DNA from: Candidatus Avimonas narfae
GTDB lineage: Bacteria > Bacillota > Clostridia > Oscillospirales > Acutalibacteraceae
Direction: 5' to 3'
Assembly: GCA_904395335.1 (NCBI GenBank)
Contig: CAJFNR010000034.1
Span: 32,922-96,921 of the forward strand
Length of the DNA: 64,000 nucleotides
The notes beneath the pieces were generated by a model. It was given only the letters and a program-made list of their open reading frames with translations, was not told the origin of the DNA and made no database searches. Shown in pieces: positions 52,446 through 61,519 of this stretch. Each line of letters begins with the position of its first letter. Position 1 is the stretch's first letter. Position numbers and translations under genes: made by a program.

Positions 52446-53354
52446 TCACCAGCCTCTTTCCGCCAGACGCTGTTCTTCCGGGATATCCCGAAGGTCCAGC
52501 CCTTTCATAGCCTCGCCCAGGCCCTCGCTGACCTCGGCCAGAATCTCCGGCTGATCGTAATATGCTGTGGCGCGGACAATGGCACGGGCGCGTGCGGCGG
52601 GGTCGGAGGATTTGAAAATACCCGAACCGACAAAAACGCCTTCGCTGCCCAGGATCATCATCAGCGCCGCATCCGCCGGGGTGGCAATACCGCCGGCGGC
52701 AAAATTCACCACCGGGAGCCGCCCGGTCTGGGCCACCTGGGCCACCAGCTCATAGGGGGCACTGTTTTCCTTGGCGAAGGTCATCCATTCCTCCTGAGGC
52801 AGGCGGGACAGACGGCGGATATCAGCCATCATGGTGCGCATATGCCGGACCGCCTCTACCACATTACCGGTGCCGGCCTCGCCCTTGGTTCGGATCATGG
52901 AAGCGCCTTCCCCGATGCGCCGCAGTGCTTCGCCCAGATTACGGGCACCGCAGACAAAGGGAACGCGGAAGGCGTGCTTGTCCAGGTGATAGCGGTCGTC
53001 TGCAGGGGTGAGCACTTCGCTTTCATCGATATAGTCGATTTCCAGCGCCTCCAGAATGCGGGCTTCGGCAATGTGGCCGATGCGCGCCTTGGCCATCACC
53101 GGAATGGAGACCGCCCGCTGGATCTCTTTGATCATGCGGGGATCGCTCATCCGGGCGACGCCGCCCTCCCTGCGGATGTCGGCGGGTACACGCTCCAGCG
53201 CCATGACCGCCACGGCACCGGCCTCCTGCGCGATTTCCGCCTCCTGAGGGGTGGTGACATCCATAATCACGCCGCCTTTGAGCATTTGGGCTAACTGGCG
53301 GTTGTGTTCGCTGCGTTCCTGCTGATCCAGTGTACGGTTTTCCATGATTGCCAT
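52446..53354 (-). CDS. pdxS: Pyridoxal 5'-phosphate synthase lyase subunit
   Basis: PdxS makes pyridoxal phosphate from ribose 5-phosphate, glyceraldehyde 3-phosphate and ammonia. 302 residues in one of the most conserved bacterial folds: [42 protein letters not shown] with the catalytic lysine, [26 protein letters not shown], and [20 protein letters not shown] 53354 follows GGAG. The gene diverges from a MocR-type regulator, with operator sites between them, as in PdxR-controlled pdxST operons. Confidence 0.98.
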   Translation of the reverse strand: MAIMENRTLDQQERSEHNRQLAQMLKGGVIMDVTTPQEAEIAQEAGAVAVMALERVPADIRREGGVARMSDPRMIKEIQRAVSIPVMAKARIGHIAEARILEALEIDYIDESEVLTPADDRYHLDKHAFRVPFVCGARNLGEALRRIGEGASMIRTKGEAGTGNVVEAVRHMRTMMADIRRLSRLPQEEWMTFAKENSAPYELVAQVAQTGRLPVVNFAAGGIATPADAALMMILGSEGVFVGSGIFKSSDPAARARAIVRATAYYDQPEILAEVSEGLGEAMKGLDLRDIPEEQRLAERGW

Positions 53355-53389
53355 ATTCCATTGCTCCTGTTCTGTATGGGATTATTCCC

Positions 53390-53418
53390 ACTATACCCTT
53401 GACATTGTATGGTGTCAA
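53390..53418 (-). promoter_or_regulatory. Promoter of pdxST
   Basis: TTGACA (53418-53413), 17 bases, TATAGT (53395-53390) on the minus strand. The -35 lies inside an ATTGTATGG-type repeat also used by the divergent promoter. Confidence 0.82.
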
Positions 53419-53442
53419 TGGTAATATTGTATGGCATACAAT
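53399..53442 (+). promoter_or_regulatory. MocR gene promoter and PdxR-type operators
   Basis: TTGACA (53399-53404), 17 bases, TAATAT (53422-53427). A perfect dyad ATTGTATG-G-CATACAAT lies at 53426-53442 and a related half-matching site ATTGTATGGTGTCAAT at 53404-53419. Two such sites in a shared divergent promoter fit autoregulation of the MocR gene and control of pdxST. Confidence 0.8.
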
Positions 53443-53468
53443 ATTGACAGGGATGGGGGAAGGCACGG

Positions 53469-54866
53469 ATGGACAACTGGATTAGCTGTCAGCTGGATTG
53501 GCAGCCGGAACGTGAACTAAGGGACAAACCGCTGCACCGGGCCATCGCTTCCCGGATTGAGGAGGATATCCGCGCGGGAAAGCTGCGCGAGGGCGACCGG
53601 CTGCCGGCCCAGCGCGAGCTGGCAGACTACTGGGGGGTCAACCTGTCAACCGTTACCAAGGCGCTTCAGTGGTGCGAAAACCGGGGATATCTGGATGCCA
53701 CGGTGGGAAGAGGGACCTTTGTCGCCCATTGGGAACCGGATGAACGAAAGGCATCCCCGGAGAGTGCGGCCGGTATTGACCTGGGGGTTATTCACCCGCT
53801 GTACCAGCAAAACCGGCTGCTGGCGGAGGCGATCCGGGAGGTCGCCGAGGAGATCGGAATCGAACAGTATTTGGAATATGATGAACCAAAAAGAAAGCGT
53901 TCTCACCGGCAGATCGGCGCCGAGTGGCTTCGGCGCATGCGCCTGCCGGCGGAGCCGGAAGAGGTGAGCATTGCCTCCGGAACCCAGAACGCCCTGGCAG
54001 TTACATTGATGGCGCTTTTTAAAGCAGGGGACGCCATCGGTGTGGATGCGCTGACCTACAGCGGGTTTTCCGCCCTGGCCTCTATGTTGGGCATCGGGCT
54101 GGTTCCGATGGAGGCGGATGAGCGCGGCATGAATCCGGAACGGCTGGAGGCCGCCTGCGTCAAGGAGCATCTCAAGGGATTGTATTTGATGCCGGAATGC
54201 CAGAATCCCACGGCGCTCACCCTGCCGGAAAACCGACGGCGGGAGCTGGCGGAGATCGCCCGGCGTTACGGACTGATCCTCATCGAGGACGATCACTATT
54301 CCTTCCTGGAAAATACTGCCTGTCCGCCGGTGTCGGCGCTGCTTCCCGAACGCAGCGTGTACATTGCCGGGACATCCAAATCGCTGAGCCCGGGTCTGCG
54401 GGTGGCGTTTATGAAGACGGCGCCCGATCTGCGCGGTGCGGTGGAGCAGGGGTTGTACAACATCAATCTGACCACCTCTCATTTCAATATGGAGGTGGTG
54501 GCCCGACTGGTGGAAAGCGGTTTGGCCGACAAGATGATGACGCAAAAAAGGCGGGAAGCAGAACGCCGCAGCCAGCTGGCGGAGGAGGTGGGGCAAGGCT
54601 TGGTTTGGCAGGGCAATCTCCGCGACTATTTTCGCTGGCTCCTGCTGCCGCCGGGCTGGACCGGACACGAATTGGAGCTGCGTGCGGCCGCCATGGGCAT
54701 CCGGCTGTATGGGGCGGAACGCTTTTTCATCGGCAAGGGAGAACCGCCTGCCGCCGCCCGGATATCCTTATCGGCGGCCTCCAGCTTGCAGGAGCTGGAA
54801 AACGGGTTGTCTCAGCTTCGGCGCTTGTTGTCTCAGCCACCGGGAGTTCTCCGGCCCCTGGTGTGA
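53469..54866 (+). CDS. pdxR: MocR/GntR-type regulator with aminotransferase domain (PdxR-like)
   Basis: A 465-residue chimera: an N-terminal GntR winged helix (about residues 20-85, PLHRAIASRIEEDIRAGKLR, LPAQRELADYWGVNLSTVTKAL) and a fold-type I aminotransferase-like domain whose PLP lysine is K304 (AGTSKSLSPGLRVAF). LMPECQNPTALTLPENRR and IEDDHYSFLE are typical. PdxR proteins sense pyridoxal phosphate and control pdxST; divergent placement and the twin operators support that, but MocR proteins also regulate other genes. ATG 53469 is preceded by GGAAGG. Confidence 0.88.
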   Translation: MDNWISCQLDWQPERELRDKPLHRAIASRIEEDIRAGKLREGDRLPAQRELADYWGVNLSTVTKALQWCENRGYLDATVGRGTFVAHWEPDERKASPESAAGIDLGVIHPLYQQNRLLAEAIREVAEEIGIEQYLEYDEPKRKRSHRQIGAEWLRRMRLPAEPEEVSIASGTQNALAVTLMALFKAGDAIGVDALTYSGFSALASMLGIGLVPMEADERGMNPERLEAACVKEHLKGLYLMPECQNPTALTLPENRRRELAEIARRYGLILIEDDHYSFLENTACPPVSALLPERSVYIAGTSKSLSPGLRVAFMKTAPDLRGAVEQGLYNINLTTSHFNMEVVARLVESGLADKMMTQKRREAERRSQLAEEVGQGLVWQGNLRDYFRWLLLPPGWTGHELELRAAAMGIRLYGAERFFIGKGEPPAAARISLSAASSLQELENGLSQLRRLLSQPPGVLRPLV

Positions 54867-54954
54867 TTTCCGCCGGACAGCAATGCCGTTTTTTGCCGGG
54901 AATGACACGCGGCGGGCCGGGTCATACTAACCTCGCAGATTACGGGAGCGGGGG

Positions 54955-55479
54955 ATGGGTATGGCCGGGGGAAAAACAACAGTACGGCAGGAACGGCCTT
55001 TTCTTTATGAAACAAAGGGGCAAAAAAAGGACCGAACACTGGCCCTGCGTTTGACGCGGGAGGCCGTGTGTTCGGTCAAGCTGTTTTGCACCGGCGGAGT
55101 ACTGTACAATCTGATTGAGATCGCCTGGCGCGGATATACCCATTGGAGTATGTTCTTCGTCGGGGGAGCCTGTTTTCATATCATGGGGAGGATTCAGAAT
55201 TCCCCCTATATCAAGCGAACGTTGAGCCGCTGCGCCCTGTGTTCCGCGGCGGTGACGGCGGTGGAATATGTCAGCGGTTGTCTGGTCAATTTGGTGCTAA
55301 AGCTCAACGTGTGGGACTACAGCGCCTTACCGCTGAATCTGCACGGACAGGTCTGCGCTTTATATGCGGTTTTGTGGGGCGGATTGAGCCTGATCGCCCG
55401 GCCGGTGTACCGGCTGCTGAAAAAGGCCATGATGGAGCAGGGCCCTGCCCACGGTCAGAGAATCAGCCTGCATTGCTAA
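54955..55479 (+). CDS. Membrane protein of the ABC_trans_CmpB group
   Basis: A 174-residue membrane protein with about four helices. The LYNLIEIAWRGYTHWSMFFVGG start of the first segments, VEYVSGCLVNLVLKLNVWDYS and LPLNLHGQVCALYAVLWGG match the PF06541 (CmpB) signature, common in Clostridia. The function is not established; despite the name, most members stand alone without an ATPase. ATG 54955 and 54961 are both possible. Its stop overlaps the convergent nth stop by four bases. Confidence 0.8.
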   Translation: MGMAGGKTTVRQERPFLYETKGQKKDRTLALRLTREAVCSVKLFCTGGVLYNLIEIAWRGYTHWSMFFVGGACFHIMGRIQNSPYIKRTLSRCALCSAAVTAVEYVSGCLVNLVLKLNVWDYSALPLNLHGQVCALYAVLWGGLSLIARPVYRLLKKAMMEQGPAHGQRISLHC

Positions 55480-56126
55480 GCCGTGACGGCGACCGGCTTC
55501 TGCCGGTAATGGGCACAACAGTCCTGCAGAGGACAGCGGCCGCACACAGGGGAACGGGCGCTGCATATCTCCCGTCCGAACAATACCAGCCGGTGACAGA
55601 AATCGTTGCTTTCCTCCGGCGGTAGTAGCTTGCGCAGTGCCACCTCCACCTTATAGGGATCTTTGGTATCCACCAGGCCCAGGCGGTTGGCGATACGGAT
55701 GCAGTGGGTATCGGTGACAACGGCGGGTTTTCCATAAATGTCCCCGCATACCAGGTTGGCGGTTTTACGTCCCACGCCCGGCAGCTTGGTCAGTTCCTCC
55801 ACTGTATCTGGTACCTGGCCGCCGAAATCCGATCGCAGCATGCGGGCCATGGCTACGATGTCCCGGGCCTTGGTTTTGTAAAGCCCGCAAGAACGAATAT
55901 ATTCGCCCACTTCCTCCGGATCGGCCTCGGCAAAGGCGTCCAGCGTGGGATAGCGTTTGAAAAGCGCTGGAGTCACCAGATTGACCCGGGCGTCCGTGCA
56001 CTGGGCGGACAGGCGGGTGGCGATCAACAGCTGCAGGGGATCGCGGTAGGTAAGGGAACAAACGGCATCGGGATAACGCTCTTTCAGCCTTTCAATGGCT
56101 GTCAGGGCGATTTCTTTTTTGCGCAT
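55476..56126 (-). CDS. nth: Endonuclease III
   Basis: A DNA glycosylase/AP lyase that removes oxidised pyrimidines. 216 residues: helix-hairpin-helix LPGVGRKTANLV with catalytic K121, catalytic D139 in VVTDTHCIRIANRLG, and the C-terminal [4Fe-4S] cluster cysteines C188, C195, C198 and C203/C204. ATG 56126 has GGAGG seven bases upstream. It has its own promoter (56173-56201) and converges on the CmpB-like gene with overlapping stop codons. Confidence 0.97.
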   Translation of the reverse strand: MRKKEIALTAIERLKERYPDAVCSLTYRDPLQLLIATRLSAQCTDARVNLVTPALFKRYPTLDAFAEADPEEVGEYIRSCGLYKTKARDIVAMARMLRSDFGGQVPDTVEELTKLPGVGRKTANLVCGDIYGKPAVVTDTHCIRIANRLGLVDTKDPYKVEVALRKLLPPEESNDFCHRLVLFGREICSARSPVCGRCPLQDCCAHYRQKPVAVTA

Positions 56127-56172
56127 ATTTCGACCTCCGTTTTAAGGCTGTGTGTGGAAAAAATACGAATTC

Positions 56173-56201
56173 AGTATAGCATTCACCGCAATATCTGTCA
56201 A
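56173..56201 (-). promoter_or_regulatory. Sigma-A promoter of nth
   Basis: TTGACA (56201-56196), 17 bases, TATACT (56178-56173) on the minus strand. The remaining gap up to glyA shows only a poor TTGCGC-18-TATGAT pair near 56310-56340 on the plus strand. Confidence 0.82.
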
Positions 56202-56370
56202 ACAAAGGGGGAGAGAAGAGGAAAGCCGTTCTTGCCTGTAATGGACAAGGAAAAGGACGGACTGTCGCTTTTTTTGGCCAGGATTCCCTATAAAATGCAG
56301 GAAACCCTTGCGCTTCGCACCGGGAAAGTGATATGATAAATCCAATCATTGTTTAAAGGAGAAGATGCGG

Positions 56371-57624
56371 ATGTACGCCGATATGATGGACACCATCGCT
56401 TTTGTCAAAAACGCAGATCCGGAAGTGGGACAGGCTATGGAGCGGGAGCTTCAGCGCCAGCGCCGGAATCTGGAGCTGATTGCTTCGGAAAACTTGGTAT
56501 CCTCCGCCGTGATGGCGGCGATGGGCAGTGTGTTGACCAACAAATACGCCGAAGGCTATCCCGGCAAGCGGTACTACGGCGGCTGCCAGGAAGTGGACGT
56601 GGTGGAAAACATCGCCCGCGACCGCGCCTGCCGTCTTTTTGGGGCGGAGCACGCCAACGTACAGCCGCACTCCGGGGCGCAGGCCAATCAGGCAGCGTAC
56701 TTTGCCCTGATCAAGCCGGGGGATACTGTGCTGGGTATGAACCTGGCTCACGGCGGCCATCTGACCCACGGTTCTCCCGTGAACTTTTCGGGCGCCCTGT
56801 ATAACTTTGTGCCCTACGGCGTGGACGAGGAGACCGGTTATATCGATTACGACAAGGTGATGGCACTGGCCATGGAACACAAGCCGAAGCTGATTGTGGC
56901 CGGAGCCAGCGCCTATGCCCGCGAAATCCGGTTTGATAAGCTCAGGGAGATTGCCGATGCCTGCGGGGCTAAGCTGATGGTGGACATGGCGCATATCGCC
57001 GGTTTGGTGGCGGCGGGCGAACACATGAACCCGGTGCCCTACTGCGATGTGGTGACCACCACCACCCATAAAACGCTCCGCGGTCCCCGCGGCGGCCTGA
57101 TCCTGTGCCGCGAGGAATACGCCAAGGCCATTGACAAGGCGGTGTTCCCGGGTTCGCAGGGTGGCCCTCTGATGCACATCATTGCCTCTAAGGCGGTTTG
57201 CTTCGGCGAAGCCCTTACGGAGGAGTTCAAGGCCTATCAGCGCCAGATCCGCAAAAACGCCGCGGCGCTGGCGGCGGGTCTCACTAGCCGCGGGCTCAAG
57301 CTGGTGTCCGGCGGGACGGATAACCATCTGATGCTGATGGATCTGCGGGAAACCGGCATCACCGGCAAGGAGCTGGAACACCGGCTGGATGAGGTGTATA
57401 TCACGGTCAATAAAAACACCATTCCCAATGAGCCGCTTTCTCCTTTTGTCACCAGCGGTATCCGGCTGGGAACGCCGGCAGTGACCAGCCGCGGACTGAA
57501 GGAGGCGGAGATGGATCAGATCGCCGGCTTCATCGCCGATGCGGTATCCGATTTCGAGGGGAAGGCGGAGACGATCCGCCGGGGCGTCAGTGAGATCTGT
57601 GCCCGTTATCCCCTGTACGAATAA
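56371..57624 (+). CDS. glyA: Serine hydroxymethyltransferase
   Basis: GlyA interconverts serine and glycine with transfer of a one-carbon unit to tetrahydrofolate. 417 residues: [60 protein letters not shown], and the PLP lysine K234 in [17 protein letters not shown] 56371 lies nine bases after AAAGGAG; ATG 56365 is too close. It begins a run of same-strand genes (glyA, esterase, rarA) with gaps under 30 bases, probably one transcript. Confidence 0.97.
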   Translation: MYADMMDTIAFVKNADPEVGQAMERELQRQRRNLELIASENLVSSAVMAAMGSVLTNKYAEGYPGKRYYGGCQEVDVVENIARDRACRLFGAEHANVQPHSGAQANQAAYFALIKPGDTVLGMNLAHGGHLTHGSPVNFSGALYNFVPYGVDEETGYIDYDKVMALAMEHKPKLIVAGASAYAREIRFDKLREIADACGAKLMVDMAHIAGLVAAGEHMNPVPYCDVVTTTTHKTLRGPRGGLILCREEYAKAIDKAVFPGSQGGPLMHIIASKAVCFGEALTEEFKAYQRQIRKNAAALAAGLTSRGLKLVSGGTDNHLMLMDLRETGITGKELEHRLDEVYITVNKNTIPNEPLSPFVTSGIRLGTPAVTSRGLKEAEMDQIAGFIADAVSDFEGKAETIRRGVSEICARYPLYE

Positions 57625-57641
57625 GAGAAGGAGCATCAATC

Positions 57642-58400
57642 ATGGCTTATTTTGATGGAACGATTTTTTCCGAGTCGTTGGGTATGATGGTTTCCGTAAT
57701 TGTCTCTGTGCCGTCCAAAAGTCCATATGCCGATGAGGAAGGCAACGTGCCGGTAATCACCGTGTTGCACGGCCTGAGCGATAACCGTACCGCATGGATC
57801 CGCCGCACCAATATCGAGCTGTACGCGGAGCAGCGCGGGGTAGCCCTGGTGATTCCGGAGGTGCAGCGCAGCTTTTATGCCGATATGAATAAGGGAATCG
57901 AGTATTACCGTTATATCTCCCAGGAGCTTCCCGAACAGTGCTGTCGGATGTTCCGTCTGTCGAATAAGAAAAAGGACAATTATCTCATGGGCATTTCCAT
58001 GGGCGGATACGGGACCCTTAAGCTGGCCCTGCGTCAGCCCGAGCGCTATGAGGCGGTGGCGGCCTTTTCCAGTGCGGTGGATGTGGAGAAACGGTTGCTG
58101 GGCCCGGAAGCGTTCATAGGTCAGGGAGAACGGGAAGCGATTACCGGCGACCGCATTGCGGACGAGAATAACCTGTTTTTCCTGGCGGAAAATGCACCGG
58201 ACAAGAAGGCGCTGCCCCGCATGTTCATTACCTGCGGCAAGTCCGATTATATGCACGAGGACAATCTCCGGTTCTGCCGGCATCTGGACGCTCAAGGGAT
58301 CGCCTATACCTATGAGGAGTGGGAAGGCGACCATAACTGGCGCTTCTGGGAGGCCAGCGTGCAAAAGGCGTTCCCCTTCTTCTTCGATGGACGCCGATAA
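57642..58400 (+). CDS. Esterase (tributyrin esterase/esterase D-like)
   Basis: A 252-residue alpha/beta hydrolase of the PF00756 family. Nucleophile in LMGISMGGYG (serine near residue 121), acid in TCGKSDYMHED, histidine in EGDHNWRFWE. The N-terminal VLHGLSDN loop forms the oxyanion hole. No signal peptide, so it is probably cytoplasmic, like EstA tributyrin esterases of lactic acid bacteria. ATG 57642 follows GAAGGAG and lies 17 bases after glyA. It acts on short-chain or acetyl esters by family inference. Confidence 0.9.
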   Translation: MAYFDGTIFSESLGMMVSVIVSVPSKSPYADEEGNVPVITVLHGLSDNRTAWIRRTNIELYAEQRGVALVIPEVQRSFYADMNKGIEYYRYISQELPEQCCRMFRLSNKKKDNYLMGISMGGYGTLKLALRQPERYEAVAAFSSAVDVEKRLLGPEAFIGQGEREAITGDRIADENNLFFLAENAPDKKALPRMFITCGKSDYMHEDNLRFCRHLDAQGIAYTYEEWEGDHNWRFWEASVQKAFPFFFDGRR

Positions 58401-58424
58401 CGTGCAGACAAAGGGGGGAGAGCC

Positions 58425-59714
58425 GTGAAGGCACCCTTGGCGGACCGGCTTCGGCCGGATAGCCTGGAGACGATGGTGGGTCAGCGTCATCTGTTGGCGC
58501 CGGGTAAGGCGTTGCGCAACATCATCGAATCTGGGCAGATTCCCAATCTGATTTTTTATGGTCCTTCCGGCGTAGGTAAAACCACGCTGGCGGGGATCAT
58601 CGCCTCCCGCACCGATATGCGCTTCCACCGTCTCAACGGCACCACCGCTTCCACCGCCGATATCAAGGCGGTGGTGGAGGAGCTGGATACGTTGGCAGGG
58701 GCGGGCGGCGTGTTGTTGTATTTGGATGAGATCCAGTATTTCAATAAAAAACAACAGCAGACGCTGCTGGAGCACATCGAGAATGGGCGGATTACCCTGA
58801 TCGCCTCCACCACTGAGAACCCGTATTTTTATGTGTACAACGCCATTCTCAGCCGCTCCACCGTATTTGAGTTCAAATCGGTGGAGGCGGCAGATATCGA
58901 ACCGGCGGTGGAGCGAGCTTTTCACTTTCTGGAACAAGAGCGCTCCATTCCCATTCGCTGGGAGGAGGGGGTGATCCGGCACATCGCCTTCTCCTGCGGA
59001 GGAGATGTGCGCAAGGCCATCAATGCAGTGGAGCTCTGCGTACTGGCCACCTCTCCTTCGGCGGACGGCAGCCTTCTGGTAACCAAGGAAACAGCGGAGC
59101 AGCTGGCGCAGAAAAGTACCATGCGCTACGACCGTGAGGGAGACGAGCATTACGATATCGTTTCCGCCTATCAGAAGTCCATGCGCGGTTCCGATCCCAA
59201 CGCAGCGCTCCATTATCTGGCCCGGCTGCTGGATGCCGGGGATCTTCCTTCCGCCTGCCGGCGGCTGATTGTGTGTGCCTGCGAGGATGTGGGGCTGGCG
59301 TATCCCATGATCATTCCCATCGTCAAGGCGGCGGTGGATGCGGCTTTGCAGGTGGGGCTGCCGGAGGCGCGTATCCCGTTGGCGGATGCGGTGGTGCTGG
59401 TGTGCAGCGCCCCCAAATCCAATACCGCCCATGTGGCACTGGATCAGGCGCTGGAGGATATCCGCGCCGGCCGCAGCGGCCCGATCCCCCGCCGGCTGCA
59501 GAACAAGCATTTTGACGGGGAGGACAATCCCCGAAAGGGCCAGTTCTACCAGTATCCTCATGACTTTCCCAACCGCTGGGTGGATCAGCAGTATCTTCCG
59601 GATGCCATTAAGGACCGGGTGTATTATGTGCCGGGGGATAACAAAACGGAACAGGCTTTCAAAGCGTATTGGGACCGCATCAAGGGGACAGGCCGTCCGG
59701 AGAATCAATCGTAA
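58425..59714 (+). CDS. rarA: Replication-associated recombination protein A (AAA+ ATPase)
   Basis: RarA (MgsA) is an AAA+ ATPase acting at stalled replication forks, related to clamp loaders and RuvB. 429 residues: Walker A IFYGPSGVGKTT, Walker B LLYLDEIQYFNK, sensor 1 IASTTENPYF, and C-terminal tetramerisation region with DEHYDIVSAYQKSMRGSDPNAALHYLAR and CEDVGLAYP. Start GTG 58425 has GGGGGAG upstream. The start N-terminus PLADRLRPDSLETMVGQRHL is standard. It is the third gene after glyA. Confidence 0.96.
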   Translation: MKAPLADRLRPDSLETMVGQRHLLAPGKALRNIIESGQIPNLIFYGPSGVGKTTLAGIIASRTDMRFHRLNGTTASTADIKAVVEELDTLAGAGGVLLYLDEIQYFNKKQQQTLLEHIENGRITLIASTTENPYFYVYNAILSRSTVFEFKSVEAADIEPAVERAFHFLEQERSIPIRWEEGVIRHIAFSCGGDVRKAINAVELCVLATSPSADGSLLVTKETAEQLAQKSTMRYDREGDEHYDIVSAYQKSMRGSDPNAALHYLARLLDAGDLPSACRRLIVCACEDVGLAYPMIIPIVKAAVDAALQVGLPEARIPLADAVVLVCSAPKSNTAHVALDQALEDIRAGRSGPIPRRLQNKHFDGEDNPRKGQFYQYPHDFPNRWVDQQYLPDAIKDRVYYVPGDNKTEQAFKAYWDRIKGTGRPENQS

Positions 59715-59850
59715 GGAGCTTTTATGCGTTGGTTGCGGCCGTCCTGGCTGTGGGCCGGCCTGCTGACCGGCATTCCTGTTCGGGAGAACCACAATGAATT
59801 TTGAGCCGGCGGCGGGATTTTCGCGCGGCGGAATCATCCAGGAGGAAAAT

Positions 59851-60177
59851 ATGGACAGTCGGCCCCGTACCTTTGTCAAGAATGACGCCGGTTTTGTCTG
59901 CCATCACTGTGGTCGGGAGGTGGGGCCGTTGTCCTATTCCTCCCGGGATCACTGTCCCTTTTGTCTGCACTCCCTTCACGTGGATATTTATCCCGGGGAT
60001 CGCGCCAATGAATGCCGAGGGGATCTGAAGCCGATAGGGGTGGAACTCAGCGGAAAAAAGGGCATGGTCATTCTCTACCGCTGTCAGAAATGCGGACAGC
60101 TCCATAAAAATGTTTCCGCAAGGGACGACGACTACGACAAGCTGGTGCGCTTGTCCGCCCATGAGGAAATCGAGTGA
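59851..60177 (+). CDS. RNHCP domain protein
   Basis: A 108-residue protein with the RNHCP domain (PF12647): FVCHHCG, SRDHCPFCLHSLHVD (the R-x-H-C-P-x-C signature), PGDRANECRG, and YRCQKCGQLHKN. Four cysteine pairs suggest zinc binding; the function of the family is unknown. ATG 59851 follows GGAGG; the upstream part of the frame from 59794 is not needed. It is the last gene in the typical chromosomal background before the mobile-element-like tail. Confidence 0.9.
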   Translation: MDSRPRTFVKNDAGFVCHHCGREVGPLSYSSRDHCPFCLHSLHVDIYPGDRANECRGDLKPIGVELSGKKGMVILYRCQKCGQLHKNVSARDDDYDKLVRLSAHEEIE

Positions 60178-60264
60178 AAAAGGGATAGGCGGCTTGCTAA
60201 CGCCACATAAGGCAGTAATTTGAGAACAATATTGAAATACAGCTTATGGGCGTTGCAAAGGCAA

Positions 60265-60306
60265 AAAGACAGCGTAGAAGGCAGAAATGCTTTTTACGCT
60301 GTCTTT
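60265..60306. terminator. Terminator
   Basis: AAAGACAGCGTA (60265-60276) / TACGCTGTCTTT (60295-60306), followed by CTTTATG; A- and T-rich flanks would allow either direction. It lies in the gene-free gap 60178-60386. Confidence 0.8.
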
Positions 60307-60386
60307 CTTTATGTTCAAAAATGAAATCGCACATTCGTCAAACAAAATCTTCCTTGCTACAATGTGAGTGAAGGAGGTAAGCGGAT

Positions 60387-60596
60387 ATGCGAAATCAAAA
60401 ACGCTACATAGCGATTGATGAAAGTGAACGGAGAATTATTCTAAATGCTCTTAATGCGCTGCGGAACAATCTGCTGGCAGAAGGCAGATATACGGACGCA
60501 GTAGATGATGTTCTAATCAAAGTAGTCAACGCACCTGTCAAGAAATTCAAAATCAGAATCACGGAGGTTTATAGTTATGAAAAAGACAATATTTGA
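60387..60596 (+). CDS. Small conserved protein next to tnpV
   Basis: A 69-residue, charged, helical protein (KRYIAIDESERRIILNALN, TDAVDDVLIKV) of the kind regularly found just before tnpV in clostridial conjugative or mobilisable elements; its role is unknown. ATG 60387 is preceded by AAGGAGG. It overlaps the tnpV start by 20 bases, so the two are translated together. More AT-rich than the upstream chromosome. Confidence 0.8.
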   Translation: MRNQKRYIAIDESERRIILNALNALRNNLLAEGRYTDAVDDVLIKVVNAPVKKFKIRITEVYSYEKDNI

Positions 60597-60951
60597 ACAG
60601 ATGGGTGGCACTTATACACGGCAAGGCGACTATTACTTACCGAATCTCATTTTACCCGCCGAAGAAAATAAGCCCATTGGAGTGTGGGGACAGCAGCATT
60701 TGCGCTATCTCAAACAGCACCGCAAAGTGCTTTACACCAATCTGTTCACAAGCGGCAAGCTGAACGGCTATCTTGCGGATATTGATAAGCAGGCGGAAGA
60801 TATGTTTCTTCGGCTGGTAAAACAGATGGCGGAGCGTGAAGGTGTGACCGAAAAGCTTAAAGCCGAGCAGCCGATGGAATGGGTAGGCAAAATGAATGCG
60901 CTGCGTGAAGCGGCTGCGGAAATCGTAAACACACAGTTGATTTATAACTAA
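60577..60951 (+). CDS. tnpV: Transposon-encoded protein TnpV
   Basis: A 124-residue TnpV family protein (PF14198): YTRQGDYYLPNL, WGQQHLRYLKQHRKVLYTNL and EGVTEKLKAEQPMEWVGKMN are the conserved segments. TnpV occurs on clostridial transposons and ICEs, though its biochemical role is unclear. ATG 60577 follows GGAGG within the preceding small gene. Its presence marks the start of a mobile-element-derived stretch; no integrase or relaxase is seen in the window. Confidence 0.9.
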   Translation: MKKTIFEQMGGTYTRQGDYYLPNLILPAEENKPIGVWGQQHLRYLKQHRKVLYTNLFTSGKLNGYLADIDKQAEDMFLRLVKQMAEREGVTEKLKAEQPMEWVGKMNALREAAAEIVNTQLIYN

Positions 60952-60966
60952 TATCGAACAAAAACT

Positions 60967-60999
60967 GAGCAGTCGGGAGATTCATTTTCCTGACTGCTC
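60967..60999 (+). terminator. Terminator after tnpV
   Basis: GAGCAGTC (60967-60974) / GACTGCTC (60992-60999) with an inner GGA/TCC extension; a T-poor tail follows, so efficiency is uncertain. Confidence 0.6.
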
Positions 61000-61030
61000 T
61001 GATTATATGTTTGAAACAGGTTTTGCAGAT

Positions 61031-61354
61031 TTAATTTGCTGTGTATTTGTCCGCCCATTCATTTATAGAATCTAAAATGGGAAGAAACGCCCTTCCCATT
61101 TCCGTCAACGAATACTCCACCTTTGGTGGGACAACCGGATAAACTTTCCGGCATATCACGCCGTGTTTTTCAAGCAGCCGCAGGTCTTTTGTTAAATTGG
61201 CGTCCGTAACAGATGGCAGCTGCCGCTTGATCTCACTAAAGCGCAGCGTACCTTCCGAAAGCAAAAAAATAATCACCATCGTCCACTTCCCCTGTATGAC
61301 TTTGGAAACTCTGGCAATGGGACAATTCTCCGGGTCAAAAGCTAAATCTTGCAT
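61031..61354 (-). CDS. HxlR family transcriptional regulator
   Basis: A 107-residue winged-helix regulator: CPIARVSKVIQGKWTMVIIF, LRFSEIKRQLPSVTDANLTKDLR, VPPKVEYSLTEMGRAFLPIL are the standard HxlR elements. The N-terminal cysteine (DPENCPIARV) is the residue that senses electrophiles or oxidants in HypR/YodB-like members. ATG 61354 follows GGAGG. It diverges from a three-gene unit with cysteine-rich proteins and a nitroreductase, a common setting for quinone or disulfide stress control. Confidence 0.92.
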   Translation of the reverse strand: MQDLAFDPENCPIARVSKVIQGKWTMVIIFLLSEGTLRFSEIKRQLPSVTDANLTKDLRLLEKHGVICRKVYPVVPPKVEYSLTEMGRAFLPILDSINEWADKYTAN

Positions 61355-61519
61355 GACATCCTCCAATCTATCAAAAAAGATAGTCCCTATGAAATAATAT
61401 CGTACTAAACAAAATCAATTATATCAGGTATAATGGAATCTGTAAAGAAGAACATTTCCTGTTGGGACGTTCTGTTGTACGAAAGTCATATAAAAATTTA
61501 GGAATAGAGGCTAATTTCT

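Noticed and set aside
57636..59879. Minus-strand frame of 747 residues opposite the esterase and rarA
   Set aside because: It mirrors two well-supported plus-strand genes and has His/Gln/Arg-rich composition typical of antisense frames.
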